Notes: generated by a model from the letters alone, not told the origin. A stretch of DNA of 64,000 nt from Massilia phosphatilytica (GCF_002968015.1 NZ_PUIP01000008.1:1-64000); one strand, 5' to 3'. Positions 11,882 to 20,798 are shown, numbered from the stretch's first letter. Numbers and translations are program-made.

Positions 11882-12157
11882 CCAAAAACCGGGGTCTGAC
11901 CCCGATTTTTGGCAATTGCCTCCCGATTCGGCAATTCGGGGTCAGAGCACATTTCGCGGAGAATTCGGGGTCAAAGCCCTTTTTTGGACAAGGTTCATGA
12001 AGCAAGTCCGCGAGTCAGCCGACGCCGAGCCACGCCTGCGCAGCATGCAAGTGCCTGCCAGTGTGCGGCGTCCGGCAGATTGCCGAGCCTCTGGGACATT
12101 GATCCGAAATGTGCTCTGACCCCGAATTCCGGCCGAAATGTGCTCTGACCCCGAATT
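11882..12157. repeat. Cluster of five REP-like 'GGGGTCAGA' repeats in mixed orientation
   Basis: This 438-bp gene-free gap holds five related units with the core GGGGTC. One is a palindrome at 11882-11912 (CCAAAAA...CCCCGATTTTTGG). Unit 2 is at 11933-11956 and unit 3 at 11962-11987. Units 4 and 5, in reverse orientation, are at 12105-12128 and 12134-12157. Units 2, 4 and 5 are identical over 24 bp (core TCGGGGTCAGAGCACATTTC). The opposed copies flank about 150 bp of non-repeat DNA, as in bacterial interspersed mosaic elements. No REP-associated transposase is present. Short open frames across the block are not convincing genes. Confidence 0.75.
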
Positions 12158-12235
12158 TTGGCAACGTCGCCTGGGCAAGCAGTCGAAGCCGGCCTCTAAT
12201 CTTCTGCGTTGACGCGGGCCAGGCCGGCCGCTAAA

Positions 12236-12255
12236 TTAGTTAACACGTTAACTAA
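12236..12255. promoter_or_regulatory. MarR-type operator
   Basis: TTAGTTAACACGTTAACTAA is a perfect inverted repeat with 9-bp arms and a 2-bp centre. It ends 14 bp before the hydrolase start codon, where it would block transcription or initiation. Because the second gene of the unit is a MarR regulator, this is very probably its autoregulatory site. Confidence 0.8.
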
Positions 12256-12269
12256 ATCGCTGACCACGC

Positions 12270-13142
12270 ATGGAACCCGTCAACATCCCCCTCCCCGGCG
12301 CCGGGACGATCGCCGCGACCTTGTGGCAGGCACCCGATCCGCGTGCCGTCGTGCTGCTGCACCCGGCCACCGCCGTCACGCAGCGCTACTACGAAGCGTT
12401 CGCGCACTACCTGCACGGCCAGGGTTTGCACGTGCTGACGTACGACTACCGCGGCACGGGCCGCTCGCGTCCGCAAGACCTGCGGCAGTGCGCCGTGACG
12501 ATGGCCGGGTGGATGGAAGACGACAACGCGGCCGTGACGCGCTGGGCGGCCGCGCGCTTTCCTGGACTGCCCCTGCTGGCCGTCGGGCACAGCGTGGGCG
12601 GGCATGCGATCGCGCTGTCGTCCGCCACCGGACTGCTGACGGCGGGCGTGCTGGTGGCGTCGCACGCGGGTGTCACGCGCACGGTCCGCGGCGCCGTCGA
12701 GCGGGCCCGGGTGTGGTGCGTGATGCGACTTCTCGCGCCCGTCCTGTGCCGCCTGCTTGGCTACATGCCGGGCCGCCGCATTGGCCTCGGCGAAGACTTG
12801 CCGCGCACGGTGATGCTGCAATGGAGCCGCTGGACGACGCTGCCCGGCTATTTTCTCGACGATCCGGCAATGGATGCGCGCCGACGCATGGCGCGGGTAC
12901 GGGTGCCGCTGCTCGTGCTCGGCTTCGACGACGATCCGTGGGCCAATCCACGCGCCATCGGCATCCTCGTGCAACCGCTCGTCAATGCGCGCGTGGAGCG
13001 GCGCCAGATCGCCCCGCGCGACGCCGGCCTGCCCGCCATCGGGCACATGGGCTTCTTCCGCCGCCAGGGCGCGCACACGCTCTGGCCGCAGGTGGCCGAC
13101 TGGCTGCTGGCGCAGTGTCCCGTGCAGGAAACCGCACGATGA
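12270..13142 (+). CDS. Alpha/beta hydrolase (serine esterase-like)
   Basis: 290-residue cytoplasmic alpha/beta-hydrolase. The nucleophile elbow GHSVGGH places the catalytic Ser at about residue 108. LLHPATAVTQRYYEAFA and YDYRGTGRS form the oxyanion and early core. The catalytic His is likely in GHMGFF near the C-terminus, and VLGFDDDPW may carry the acid. The substrate is unknown; the family includes esterases and lipases acting on small lipophilic esters. The stop overlaps the MarR start (ATGA), and a MarR-type palindrome lies directly upstream. This suggests induction by an aromatic or phenolic-like compound that the hydrolase may process. Confidence 0.82.
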   Translation: MEPVNIPLPGAGTIAATLWQAPDPRAVVLLHPATAVTQRYYEAFAHYLHGQGLHVLTYDYRGTGRSRPQDLRQCAVTMAGWMEDDNAAVTRWAAARFPGLPLLAVGHSVGGHAIALSSATGLLTAGVLVASHAGVTRTVRGAVERARVWCVMRLLAPVLCRLLGYMPGRRIGLGEDLPRTVMLQWSRWTTLPGYFLDDPAMDARRRMARVRVPLLVLGFDDDPWANPRAIGILVQPLVNARVERRQIAPRDAGLPAIGHMGFFRRQGAHTLWPQVADWLLAQCPVQETAR

Positions 13143-13588
13143 CGCCGGCCAGGAAACCGCCCCGCTTCGTCTTCCTGCTGAACCGCGCGCAGAAGGTGCT
13201 GCAGCGCTGGATCGAGACGCGTCCGCAAGCGTGGGACGGCATCAGCTCGGCGCAGGCGGGCCTGCTGTTCCTGCTCGCGTCGCGGGACGAGCCGGCCACG
13301 GTCGGCGACATCGCGAAGGGTTTGCAGGTGGCGCCGGCCGCCGTCACGAACCTGTCCAAGCGGATGCAGGCGGCGCACCTGATCGAGCGGGTGGATGACG
13401 CCGCGGACGGGCGCGTCACGCGCGTGCGCCTGACCGCGCAGGGCCAGGATGCGAGCCGCCAGGCCCACGCCGTGCTGCAGGACCTGAACGCGCGCCTGAC
13501 GGCCGGGTTCACGCCGGACGAGCTGGACGTCGTCGGGCGCTGGCTGGCGCAGGTCGCCGATCTCGAGCGGGACCTGCCCGGGGATTGA
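13139..13588 (+). CDS. MarR-family transcriptional regulator
   Basis: 149-residue winged-helix repressor. The recognition-helix region (TVGDIAKGLQVAPAAVTNLSKRMQAAHLIER) and the wing (DDAADGRVTRVRLTAQG) show the conserved D-x-R-x3-V/L-x-LT pattern of MarR. It is translationally coupled to the hydrolase through a four-base ATGA overlap. It probably represses its own operon through the 20-bp palindrome at 12236 and is released by a ligand. The ligand is unknown. Confidence 0.9.
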   Translation: MTPARKPPRFVFLLNRAQKVLQRWIETRPQAWDGISSAQAGLLFLLASRDEPATVGDIAKGLQVAPAAVTNLSKRMQAAHLIERVDDAADGRVTRVRLTAQGQDASRQAHAVLQDLNARLTAGFTPDELDVVGRWLAQVADLERDLPGD

Positions 13589-13597
13589 CCGGCGCCG

Positions 13598-15655
13598 TCA
13601 GGCGGGCGACTGCACGGGCATGGCGTACTCGACGTCGCCCGGCACCACGGCCAGGTCCACCCATCCCTGGCGCCAGGCCTCTTCCAGGTCCCGTTCGATC
13701 GCGTCCAGCGTCGCCGTGGCGGCAGCGGGAAAGCCGAGCACCCCGCAGGCGCAGTTGCGGCCACGCGCCTTGGCCTGGTACAAGGCCATGTCCGCGAAGT
13801 TGACGACCTGTTCCCAGCTCAGCGCCGTACCGCCGCGCGACAGTGGAAACGGCGCGAAGCCGACCGACACGCTGACCTGGACGCATCCGTTCCGGTATTC
13901 GACCAGGTGGGACGAGATGCCGTGCAGGATGCGCAGCGCCACCTCGTCCAGCCCGTCGCGCGCGACCGCCGGCACGAACACGAGGAATTCCTCGCCGCCC
14001 CAGCGCACGATCATGTCGGTCTCGCGCAATACATGGCGCAGGTTGTGTGCGACCGTCCTCAGCACGGCGTCGCCGGCCTCATGGCCCAGCGTGTCGTTGA
14101 TGTCCTTGAAGCGGTCGACGTCCAGCAGGAACATGGCGCCCACGGTCCCGTCGCCGCCCGTGCGCCGCTCGCTGCCGGTGCGGCCCATGAATTCCTGGAA
14201 GTGGCGGCGGTTGTACAGCAGCGTGAGCGGATCGAGCGTGCTCTGCTGCTTCAGTTGCAGGTTCCGTTGTTCCAGTTCCGCGTTGGCACGCCGGACTTTC
14301 CGATAGAGCAGTCCGATGGCCGCCGACGCCAGCGCGAACACGATGGCCAGCAGCCACCAGATGCGTTGCTGCAGGCGGCGATTGTCCAGCTCCGCCTTCG
14401 TGGCACGGTTCTCCTGGCGCAGCGCGTCGATGCGGCGCTGCTTCTTCTCGGCCTCGTATTTCTGCTGCAGCTCCATCAACGCCTTCTGGCGCTGTTCGGC
14501 AAATATCTCGCTCGAGAGCTTGCGTTCGCGGTTGTACGCGTCGACGGCGCCCTTGTAGTCGCCGGCGTGCTCGAGGGCGTGCCCGTACTCGCGCAGCACC
14601 GCCAGCAGTTCCGGCTTGTCGCCCTGTTTTTCATAGGTCGCCAGGCCAGCCTCGAACTGCCGCTTGCCCTCGTCCAGCTGCCCTTGGCCGAGCAGCGCCT
14701 GGCCCAGGTTGACGCGGGCGGTGGCGACGTCGTTGTTGCTCCGGGCGTCGAGCGCTGCCTCCAGCGCCTGCGCGGCATAGGTCTGGGCCTCGTGGAACCG
14801 GCCCTCCTTCAGGTAACAATCCGACAGGTTGACGAGCGTGGTCGCTCCCATCTGGCGCGCGCCGATGCTGCGTTCGAGGGCGAGTTCCTCGAACAGGGCG
14901 CGCCGTGCCCGCTCGAATGCTTTCTGCTCGACGGCCAATGCATACTCGTCGCCCAGCGCCGTCGCGATATGGCCCGGGGACGCCATCCGTCTTGCCACCG
15001 CCAGCGCTTCCCGTTGCGCCTCCCATCCTTTGTCGAAGTCGCCCGTGTTCAGGTACAGCTGCACGAGCGTATGCAGCGCACTGGCCAGCGGTGCGGCGTC
15101 ATCCTTGACGTGGCGTGCCATGTCGACGGCGGCATGCAGCTTCGCCAGCGCCGCCGGATAATTGCCCTCTTCCTGGAACGATTGCCCGGCAGCGATGGTC
15201 GCCAGCACCTTCGTCGGCACGTCGTTGGTCGTCATCGCGACCCGTTCCGCCTCGAACGCGGTCGCGTGGGAGGCGGCCAGTTCTTCCCGCAGATACAGCG
15301 TGTTCGCCCGTCCGATCAAGCCTTTTGCCAGGGCGACGTCGTCATGGTTGCGGCGGCCATATGTAACGAGCTGGTCCGCCAGGGTCAGCGCATGCGTCAG
15401 GTCGCCGATGCCGCGCTCGGCGGTGCTGTAGTAATACAGGAAGTCCGTCCGCCGCGCCGCGGGAGCGGTGGCCATTTCCCACTCCATGGCGCGCAGCCGG
15501 CGCGACGCCTCGTCCGGCACGAAGCGGGCCATGGCGCCCACCTCGCGCAGGCGACGGGCCTGCGCGTCGTCGCCATGGGCCATGAGTGGGCACAGCAAGA
15601 CCGCGGCGACGCAGACTGCGCGCATGCAGGATGGTGACAGGACGGAATAAGCCAT
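13598..15655 (-). CDS. TPR-containing membrane diguanylate cyclase
   Basis: 685 residues. A signal peptide (MRAVCVAAVLLCPLMAHGDD region) is followed by a helical TPR-type sensor of about 360 residues. Then come one membrane helix (WWLLAIVFALASAAIGLLY), a short coiled coil and a C-terminal GGDEF domain. The active site RWGGEEFLVF is intact, and RETD exactly five residues upstream is an intact product-inhibition I-site, so it should make cyclic di-GMP and be feedback-regulated. KDINDTLGHEAGD supports catalysis. The start at 15655 has GAGGAG four bases upstream. The periplasmic TPR part probably senses a protein or peptide signal. It is probably a single-gene unit, convergent with the MarR gene. 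Confidence 0.9.
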   Translation of the reverse strand: MAYSVLSPSCMRAVCVAAVLLCPLMAHGDDAQARRLREVGAMARFVPDEASRRLRAMEWEMATAPAARRTDFLYYYSTAERGIGDLTHALTLADQLVTYGRRNHDDVALAKGLIGRANTLYLREELAASHATAFEAERVAMTTNDVPTKVLATIAAGQSFQEEGNYPAALAKLHAAVDMARHVKDDAAPLASALHTLVQLYLNTGDFDKGWEAQREALAVARRMASPGHIATALGDEYALAVEQKAFERARRALFEELALERSIGARQMGATTLVNLSDCYLKEGRFHEAQTYAAQALEAALDARSNNDVATARVNLGQALLGQGQLDEGKRQFEAGLATYEKQGDKPELLAVLREYGHALEHAGDYKGAVDAYNRERKLSSEIFAEQRQKALMELQQKYEAEKKQRRIDALRQENRATKAELDNRRLQQRIWWLLAIVFALASAAIGLLYRKVRRANAELEQRNLQLKQQSTLDPLTLLYNRRHFQEFMGRTGSERRTGGDGTVGAMFLLDVDRFKDINDTLGHEAGDAVLRTVAHNLRHVLRETDMIVRWGGEEFLVFVPAVARDGLDEVALRILHGISSHLVEYRNGCVQVSVSVGFAPFPLSRGGTALSWEQVVNFADMALYQAKARGRNCACGVLGFPAAATATLDAIERDLEEAWRQGWVDLAVVPGDVEYAMPVQSPA

Positions 15656-15762
15656 TGCGCTCCTCGGGCTGGGCCGCAAGACGGTCGGCCGTGTGCCGGC
15701 GAATTATGCCTGCTGTCAACTAGAAGGTTCAACTTAACCTTCCCCCCCTTATGCGCCGCGGG

Positions 15763-17472
15763 TCAGTGCGCCGCGAGCGATGCCAGATAGCCGTGGATTT
15801 GCGACACGGCCGCCGCCCCCTCGCCCGCCGCGGCCGCCACGCGCTTGGTCGACCCGGCCCGCAAGTCGCCCACGGCAAACACGCCGTCCACGCTCGTCTC
15901 GAGCGAGCGCGCGCCGTGTTCCGCGCGCGTGTCGGCGCCCGTCAGCACGAAGCCCTTGTCATCCAGCTCGACGCCGCACTCGTGCAGCCAGTCGCTGTTC
16001 GGATCGGCGCCGATGAACAGGAACAGCCGGCGCGCGGGGAAAGCGCGCTCGTCGCCACCGTCACGGCTACGGCAGCGCACACCCGTCAGGCCGTTGGCGT
16101 CGCCTTCCAGCGCGACGATCTCGCGCCGCGTGTGCAGGTGGATGTTGGGCGTGGCCGCGATACGTTCGATCAGGTAGCTCGACATCGTCGCTTCCAGCCC
16201 CGGCCCGCGCACCAGCATGTGCACCTCGGACGCATGCGCCGCGAGGAAGACGGCGGCCTGCCCGGCCGAATTGCCCCCGCCGACAAGCACGACCGGTTCG
16301 TTGCGGCACAGCCGCGCTTCCACGGGCGACGCCCAGTAGTACACGCCGCGGCCTTCGTAGTTGGCGATGTCGGGCAGGTCGGGCTTGCGGTAGCGCGCGC
16401 CCGATGCCAGCACGACGGTCCTGGCCTGCAAACAGGTACCGTCATCCATTTCCACCTTCAGCGGCCGTTCGTGGCACAGCAGGCGCGTGGCCTGGGCGGG
16501 AATCGCGACCTCGGCGCCGAATTTCAGCGCCTGCACGTACGAGCGGCCCGCGAGCGCGCGGCCGGAGATCCCGGTCGGGAAGCCGAGGAAATTCTCGATG
16601 CGCGCGCTGGCGCCGGCCTGGCCGCCGTACGCGCGCTGGTCCAGCACCATCACGCGCAAGCCCTCGGAGGCAGCATACACGGCCGTCGCGAGGCCGGACG
16701 GACCGGCGCCCACGACCAGCACGTCGAACACGGTCCCGCGCTCGATGCGGGGCAAGGTGCCGAGGCAGCGGCCCACTTCGGCCAGCGTCGGGTTCTTCAG
16801 CACGAAGCCGTCCGGCAGCGCGACGAGCGGCCAGTCGGACTCGTTGCGCCAGTGCTCGCGCACGAGTTGGGCCGCTTCCGGGTCCGTGTCCGGGTCGCGT
16901 CGCGTGTACGGGTAGGCATTGCGCGACAGGAAACTCTCGAGCTCGAACAGGCCTTTGTGCGCGTTCGGCCCGATCAGGATGGGGCCGCCCGGCTTGTTGT
17001 TGATGAGTTGCACGCGCCGCAGGATGAACGCGCGCATCAGGCGCTCGCCCAGTTCGGCCTCGGCCACGATCACGGCGCGCAGGCATTCCGCGTCGAGGAC
17101 GAGGGCCTCGAGCTCGCCCACCGCGACGCCATCCGCGAGCGGCGGCCGACCGGACAATTGCGCCACTTCGCCGCTGAACTGGCCGGGGCCGTACTCGACG
17201 ACCTCGACCCGCTTGCCGAGCGCATCCGTCCGGCTGCACGACAGCCGCCCCGCCAGCACGACCACCATGCCTGGCGAATCCACGCAGGCGCGGAACACGG
17301 TGGCCCCGTCCGGCCACGTGCGGCACGTGCCGAAGCGGCGCAGCCGGGCGATGTCTTCCGCCCCCAAAACGGGATAGATCTGGTGGCCCCGCGTGGCCAG
17401 GTCGATGGCGGCGCGCGCCTCGGAATCGGGCGCGAGGCTCGCGGAGATGAGTTCGGGATCGTGTTCGGACAT
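15763..17472 (-). CDS. Cyclic-nucleotide-domain/thioredoxin-reductase-like flavoprotein lacking the CxxC
   Basis: 569 residues. An N-terminal cNMP-binding-like domain (about 35-155; FRACVDSPGMVVVLAGRL) is fused to a thioredoxin-reductase-like FAD/NAD(P)H domain. GAGPSG is at 255-260 and VGGGNSAGQ at 397-405, and the FAD C-terminal motif is VDGVFAVGDLR. The position of the redox-active CATC of thioredoxin reductase reads YYWASPVEARLC (378-389), so the dithiol pair is absent and classical thioredoxin reduction is unlikely. The start MSEHD is chosen for the AGGTGA ribosome site; an upstream ATG at 17502 is possible. The partner and electron acceptor are unknown. Confidence 0.85.
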   Translation of the reverse strand: MSEHDPELISASLAPDSEARAAIDLATRGHQIYPVLGAEDIARLRRFGTCRTWPDGATVFRACVDSPGMVVVLAGRLSCSRTDALGKRVEVVEYGPGQFSGEVAQLSGRPPLADGVAVGELEALVLDAECLRAVIVAEAELGERLMRAFILRRVQLINNKPGGPILIGPNAHKGLFELESFLSRNAYPYTRRDPDTDPEAAQLVREHWRNESDWPLVALPDGFVLKNPTLAEVGRCLGTLPRIERGTVFDVLVVGAGPSGLATAVYAASEGLRVMVLDQRAYGGQAGASARIENFLGFPTGISGRALAGRSYVQALKFGAEVAIPAQATRLLCHERPLKVEMDDGTCLQARTVVLASGARYRKPDLPDIANYEGRGVYYWASPVEARLCRNEPVVLVGGGNSAGQAAVFLAAHASEVHMLVRGPGLEATMSSYLIERIAATPNIHLHTRREIVALEGDANGLTGVRCRSRDGGDERAFPARRLFLFIGADPNSDWLHECGVELDDKGFVLTGADTRAEHGARSLETSVDGVFAVGDLRAGSTKRVAAAAGEGAAAVSQIHGYLASLAAH

Positions 17473-17545
17473 GGCGGTCACCTGAATTGGTTCGATTGTC
17501 ATCCTAACCCACCCAGGGATGTTGCGCACCCCTCAAAAGGACGGG

Positions 17546-18700
17546 TTACCGTACCGGCAGCGCCGCGATCACGCGCCTGGCGAACTCGGCCGGGTTGCCC
17601 GCATGCCAGCGCCACACGATCACAAGATCATGCTCGGGAGACACCACGATATCGTTGCTCCCGGCGCCCAGCGCCGCGAACGCCGTCGGCGGCAGCCCCG
17701 GCAGGTTCTTGCCCTGCGTGTTCAGCCACCACAGATAGCCGTAGTCGGGACCGTGCGCGCTGGGCGTCAGTGCCGCCTTCACATAGTCCCTGGGAACGAT
17801 CTGGCGGCCGTTCCAACTGCCCCGGCGCAGCCACAGATAGCCAAAGCGCGCCATGTCCCAGGAATCGATCCACATGCCGCCGCCCCAGCGCGTCCCGCCG
17901 CTGACGGACGCCACGAGCTTGCCGTTCAGATCCACGTAGCTATTGGTGTAGGGCACCCATTTCCATTGGTGCGACGCGCCGATGGGGTCCATCACCTCAT
18001 CCTGGAACACCTCGGGAATGCTCTTGCCGAACACGCGCAGCAGCGACAGCGCGAAGCGGTTGATGCGCACGTCGTTGTACTCGTAGAACGTCCCCGGATC
18101 CTGGAACGTGCGCGGCTTGCGCTCGCCGGCGCCGAATGCCTCGTGGCCGATGAAGTCCGCATTCTTGCCCCACATGCTGCCTTCCCACTCGGATTCCTGC
18201 TGCAGGTGGTGCTTCCATGTGATGGGGGCGTTGTGGGATGACGTGTAGCCGCCATCCTTCACGGTCGCGACTACGGGCTGGTCGAGGTCCGCGATCTTCC
18301 CGTCGCGCAGCGCGACGCCGGCGACCGTCGACAGCATGCTCTTCGCCACGGAGTACGTCGGGTCGACGAAGTGCGTGTCGCCGAAGTCCGCCACGACATA
18401 GCCCTTGTAGATGACGACGCCATTCGTCGGGGCACGCTTCGACGGCAGCGAACCGAGCGGCTCGCCGAACGTTTGCCGCTGGTCCGAAAAGTCGCGCGCA
18501 CGCTCCGTCTCATGCGCCTGCGCGTACGCGACGGCCTCGCGCAGCTTCGCGGCATCGATGCCGAGCTGGCCCGGCGCGCGATGCGCCCACTCGCCGGCCG
18601 GCGGGAAGTAGGACGGCTCCGCTTTCGGCTTCGGCAGCGTGGCGGCATGCGCCATGGCCGTTGCGCACACGGCCAGCGCAAGCAGCAGCCGGCGCTTCAC
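17546..18700 (-). CDS. Secreted serine hydrolase (class C beta-lactamase/PBP fold)
   Basis: 384 residues with a signal peptide (KRRLLLALAVCATAMAHA). The SxxK nucleophile motif is in YSVAKSML and the second-motif Tyr-x-Asn in YEYNDVRIN, as in AmpC-like and esterase EstB-like enzymes. The third (KTG-like) motif is not obvious. It may be a periplasmic esterase or peptidase rather than a beta-lactamase. It uses a GTG start at 18700 that overlaps the stop of the CYTH gene (GTGA), with AGGAC upstream, so translation is coupled. The relation to the CYTH protein and the M14 peptidase upstream is unclear. Confidence 0.85.
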   Translation of the reverse strand: MKRRLLLALAVCATAMAHAATLPKPKAEPSYFPPAGEWAHRAPGQLGIDAAKLREAVAYAQAHETERARDFSDQRQTFGEPLGSLPSKRAPTNGVVIYKGYVVADFGDTHFVDPTYSVAKSMLSTVAGVALRDGKIADLDQPVVATVKDGGYTSSHNAPITWKHHLQQESEWEGSMWGKNADFIGHEAFGAGERKPRTFQDPGTFYEYNDVRINRFALSLLRVFGKSIPEVFQDEVMDPIGASHQWKWVPYTNSYVDLNGKLVASVSGGTRWGGGMWIDSWDMARFGYLWLRRGSWNGRQIVPRDYVKAALTPSAHGPDYGYLWWLNTQGKNLPGLPPTAFAALGAGSNDIVVSPEHDLVIVWRWHAGNPAEFARRVIAALPVR

Positions 18701-19173
18701 GTCCTGTCCTGCCACTGCGAATACGGCATCCGGATCAGGCTGGAGTTGTAGTAGCGCTTCTCGCCCGTGACTTCCTGTCCGATCCAGTCCGGCTTCGCGA
18801 ACGCCTCGTCCTCGGCGTCCAGTTCGATCTCCGCCACGACCAGCCCGGCATTCAGGCCGAGGAATTCGTCGACTTCCCACGTGTGCCCCGCATGCTCGAT
18901 GCGATGACGGATCTTTTCCACCTGCGGCTGCTCGCACAGGCCGTCGAGCAGTTCCGTCGCGTCCGCCATGGGGATCTCGTATTCCCACTCGCCGCGGGAT
19001 GCCCCGGTGCTTTGTCCCTTGATGGTGATGACGGCCCGCTCGCCCTCGATGCGCACGCGCACGGTCCGCACGGCATCCGCCACCAGGTAGCCCTGGCGCA
19101 TGCGCGTCGGGACGCCCTGCCCGCGCCAGTCTTCATTGGCCAGCAAGAACTTGCGTTCGATCTCGACGCCCAT
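18697..19173 (-). CDS. CYTH domain protein (class IV adenylate cyclase / triphosphatase-like)
   Basis: 158-residue CYTH domain. The N-terminal ExExK motif is seen in GVEIERKFLL, followed by the strand pattern RQGYLVADAVRTVRVRIEGE and WEYEIPMADATELL. Such proteins form a tunnel that binds triphosphates with metal; most single-domain bacterial members are inorganic triphosphatases. The start MGVEIERKF at 19173 is standard. It lies 10 nt after the M14 peptidase stop and overlaps the next gene's GTG, so the three form an operon. Confidence 0.9.
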   Translation of the reverse strand: MGVEIERKFLLANEDWRGQGVPTRMRQGYLVADAVRTVRVRIEGERAVITIKGQSTGASRGEWEYEIPMADATELLDGLCEQPQVEKIRHRIEHAGHTWEVDEFLGLNAGLVVAEIELDAEDEAFAKPDWIGQEVTGEKRYYNSSLIRMPYSQWQDRT

Positions 19174-19183
19174 GCGCGGCTCC

Positions 19184-20308
19184 TCAATCGTCCAGCGATT
19201 GCAGGATCGGCTGTAGCATCGCCGCACCCAGCGCGGCGCTGCGCGCGCCGTTCCAGCCGACGTACGGGTCGGGCAGGTTGGCGTTGTCCTTGAACGGCAT
19301 CTCCAGGGTCAGCGACAGGCATTTGAACGTGTGGCCGATGTATTTGGAGGCCAGCGTCAGCAGTTCCTCGTTGTACTTGCTCGCGGCATAGCCGTAGACG
19401 TTCTGGAAATCGGGGCTGGCGGCCATGTAGCGCTCGATGAACGCGTTCTGGGCGGCCAGCCGCTCCGGCGTGAAATCTTCCAGCATCTCGCTGCCGGCCA
19501 CGAAGTTGTACGGCAGCGCCTCGTCGCCGTGGATGTCGAAGAACATGTCGACGCCCGTCTCGTGGATCTTGTTTTTCACGCACAGCACTTCCGGGCTGCG
19601 CTCGGCCGACGGCGTCATCCACTCGCGGTTCAGGTTGGCACCGGCCGCGTTCGTGCGCAAATTGCCGCGCACGGAACCGTCCGGGTTCATGTTCGGCACG
19701 ATGTAGAACACGGCGCGCTGCAGCAGCTTGCGCGAGACCGGGTTCGAATTGTCGAGCAACGCATCCATCATGCCCTCGACGAACCACTCCGCCATCGTCT
19801 CGCCCGGATGCTGGCGCGCGATCACCCAGATCTTCTTCTCGGCCTGCGGGTTGCCGACCACGACGAGGTTCATGTCGCGGCCGTCGACGGTGGTGCCGAT
19901 GTCGTGCACGCGCGCGACCGGGTTCTCCGCCACTTCACCGAGCAGGCGCAGGTGGCGCTCCCAGGTGTAGGGCTCGAAATAGGCGTAATAAATGCTGTCC
20001 AGTTCGGGGGTGTGGTTGACGGTCATGACCTGGCCGTCGAAGGACGTCGGAACCCGGAACCAGTTCTCGGTGTCGTAGCTGGCCGCCACCTGGTAGCCCT
20101 CGAAACCCTTCGGATACGTCGCCTGGCCCGCGTTCAGGAAGCGGATCGTGCAGGCCTTGCCGCGCGCGCCCTGCAGGCGGAAGTGGAACCACTGGTGGAT
20201 ATCGGCGTGGGAATCCTTGCGCAGCTTGACGTCGATCTGGCGCGGATCGGTGGCCTGGACGACGTCGATCGCACCGGAATCGAACAGCTGGCTGATCTTG
20301 ATAGGCAT
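19184..20308 (-). CDS. M14-family metallocarboxypeptidase (cytosolic carboxypeptidase-like)
   Basis: 374 residues, no signal peptide. An N-terminal beta-domain (about 1-120) precedes a zinc carboxypeptidase domain. The zinc ligands are seen in RQHPGETMAEW (His-x2-Glu) and FFDIHGDE (second His). The general-base Glu is probably in LTLEMPF. This arrangement matches the bacterial relatives of AGBL/Nna-type carboxypeptidases. The ATG at 20308 follows AAGGAAC. The substrate is unknown; related proteins trim acidic C-terminal residues. It is the first gene of the peptidase-CYTH-hydrolase unit. Confidence 0.9.
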   Translation of the reverse strand: MPIKISQLFDSGAIDVVQATDPRQIDVKLRKDSHADIHQWFHFRLQGARGKACTIRFLNAGQATYPKGFEGYQVAASYDTENWFRVPTSFDGQVMTVNHTPELDSIYYAYFEPYTWERHLRLLGEVAENPVARVHDIGTTVDGRDMNLVVVGNPQAEKKIWVIARQHPGETMAEWFVEGMMDALLDNSNPVSRKLLQRAVFYIVPNMNPDGSVRGNLRTNAAGANLNREWMTPSAERSPEVLCVKNKIHETGVDMFFDIHGDEALPYNFVAGSEMLEDFTPERLAAQNAFIERYMAASPDFQNVYGYAASKYNEELLTLASKYIGHTFKCLSLTLEMPFKDNANLPDPYVGWNGARSAALGAAMLQPILQSLDD

Positions 20309-20396
20309 GGGCGGGTTCCTTGAAAAACGTTCAAAGACCGCATGATAGCCGAGCCCACGCCCGCCGGCCACAAAGGGACGGCGGGGCGTTTCCCGG

Positions 20397-20798
20397 TTAC
20401 GCGTCGAGGTCGATCAGGTCCTTGCTGTAGGCCAGCATGATCTGGCGCATCAGCTCGACGTTAGCCCGGTCGAGGACGACGGTCAGGTCCGGTTTGCGGT
20501 CGAGGTTGTACGTCATGCTGATCTTGCCCGGCAAGACCTTGCACTGCACGGTGAACGCGCGCGGGATGTTCGGATGATCCCAGTCCCACTGGGTGATCTG
20601 GGGGCCGGCCGGCGGCGGCTGCAGGTTCGGATCCTGGTTGACCGGCAGGTGCTTGAGGAGCCAGAACACGATGGACGCCGGCACGAACACGGCAACGTCG
20701 CTCGCGCCGTGTGAAGAGAATTTGGTCAGCAAAAGGTTGCCGACCCGGTCGCACGACATGGACATGCTCTTGACTTGACGGATGACCGCTGATTTCAC
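20397..20798 (-). CDS. Conserved hypothetical protein
   Basis: 133 residues, not recognised. It starts at GTG (20798) with AGGAATTC upstream. No clear signal peptide. A short hydrophobic stretch (VAVFVPASIVFWLLKHL) is followed by a Pro/Gln-rich turn and a C-terminal half with YNLDRKPDLTVVLDRANVELMRQIMLAYSKDLIDLDA. It may be a small soluble domain that associates with a partner. It lies 88 bp upstream of the M14 gene on the same strand, but no coupling is evident. Confidence 0.6.
   Translation of the reverse strand: MKSAVIRQVKSMSMSCDRVGNLLLTKFSSHGASDVAVFVPASIVFWLLKHLPVNQDPNLQPPPAGPQITQWDWDHPNIPRAFTVQCKVLPGKISMTYNLDRKPDLTVVLDRANVELMRQIMLAYSKDLIDLDA

Noticed and set aside
11909-12178. Short open frames on both strands across the repeat block after the DUF2863 gene
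   Set aside because: They are made of the inverted repeats themselves, show mirror-image translations (e.g. SGSEHIS, GQSTFR) and have no ribosome site.
15723-15742. Small inverted repeat GAAGGTT/AACCTTC between the cyclase and flavoprotein genes
   Set aside because: The stem is short and AT-rich with no T-run in the correct direction, so it is not a convincing terminator or operator.
18701-18988. N-terminal extension of the serine hydrolase
   Set aside because: The extension is in another frame of the CYTH gene, Gly/Arg-rich, and lacks a signal peptide; the GTG at 18700 gives both a signal peptide and a ribosome site.
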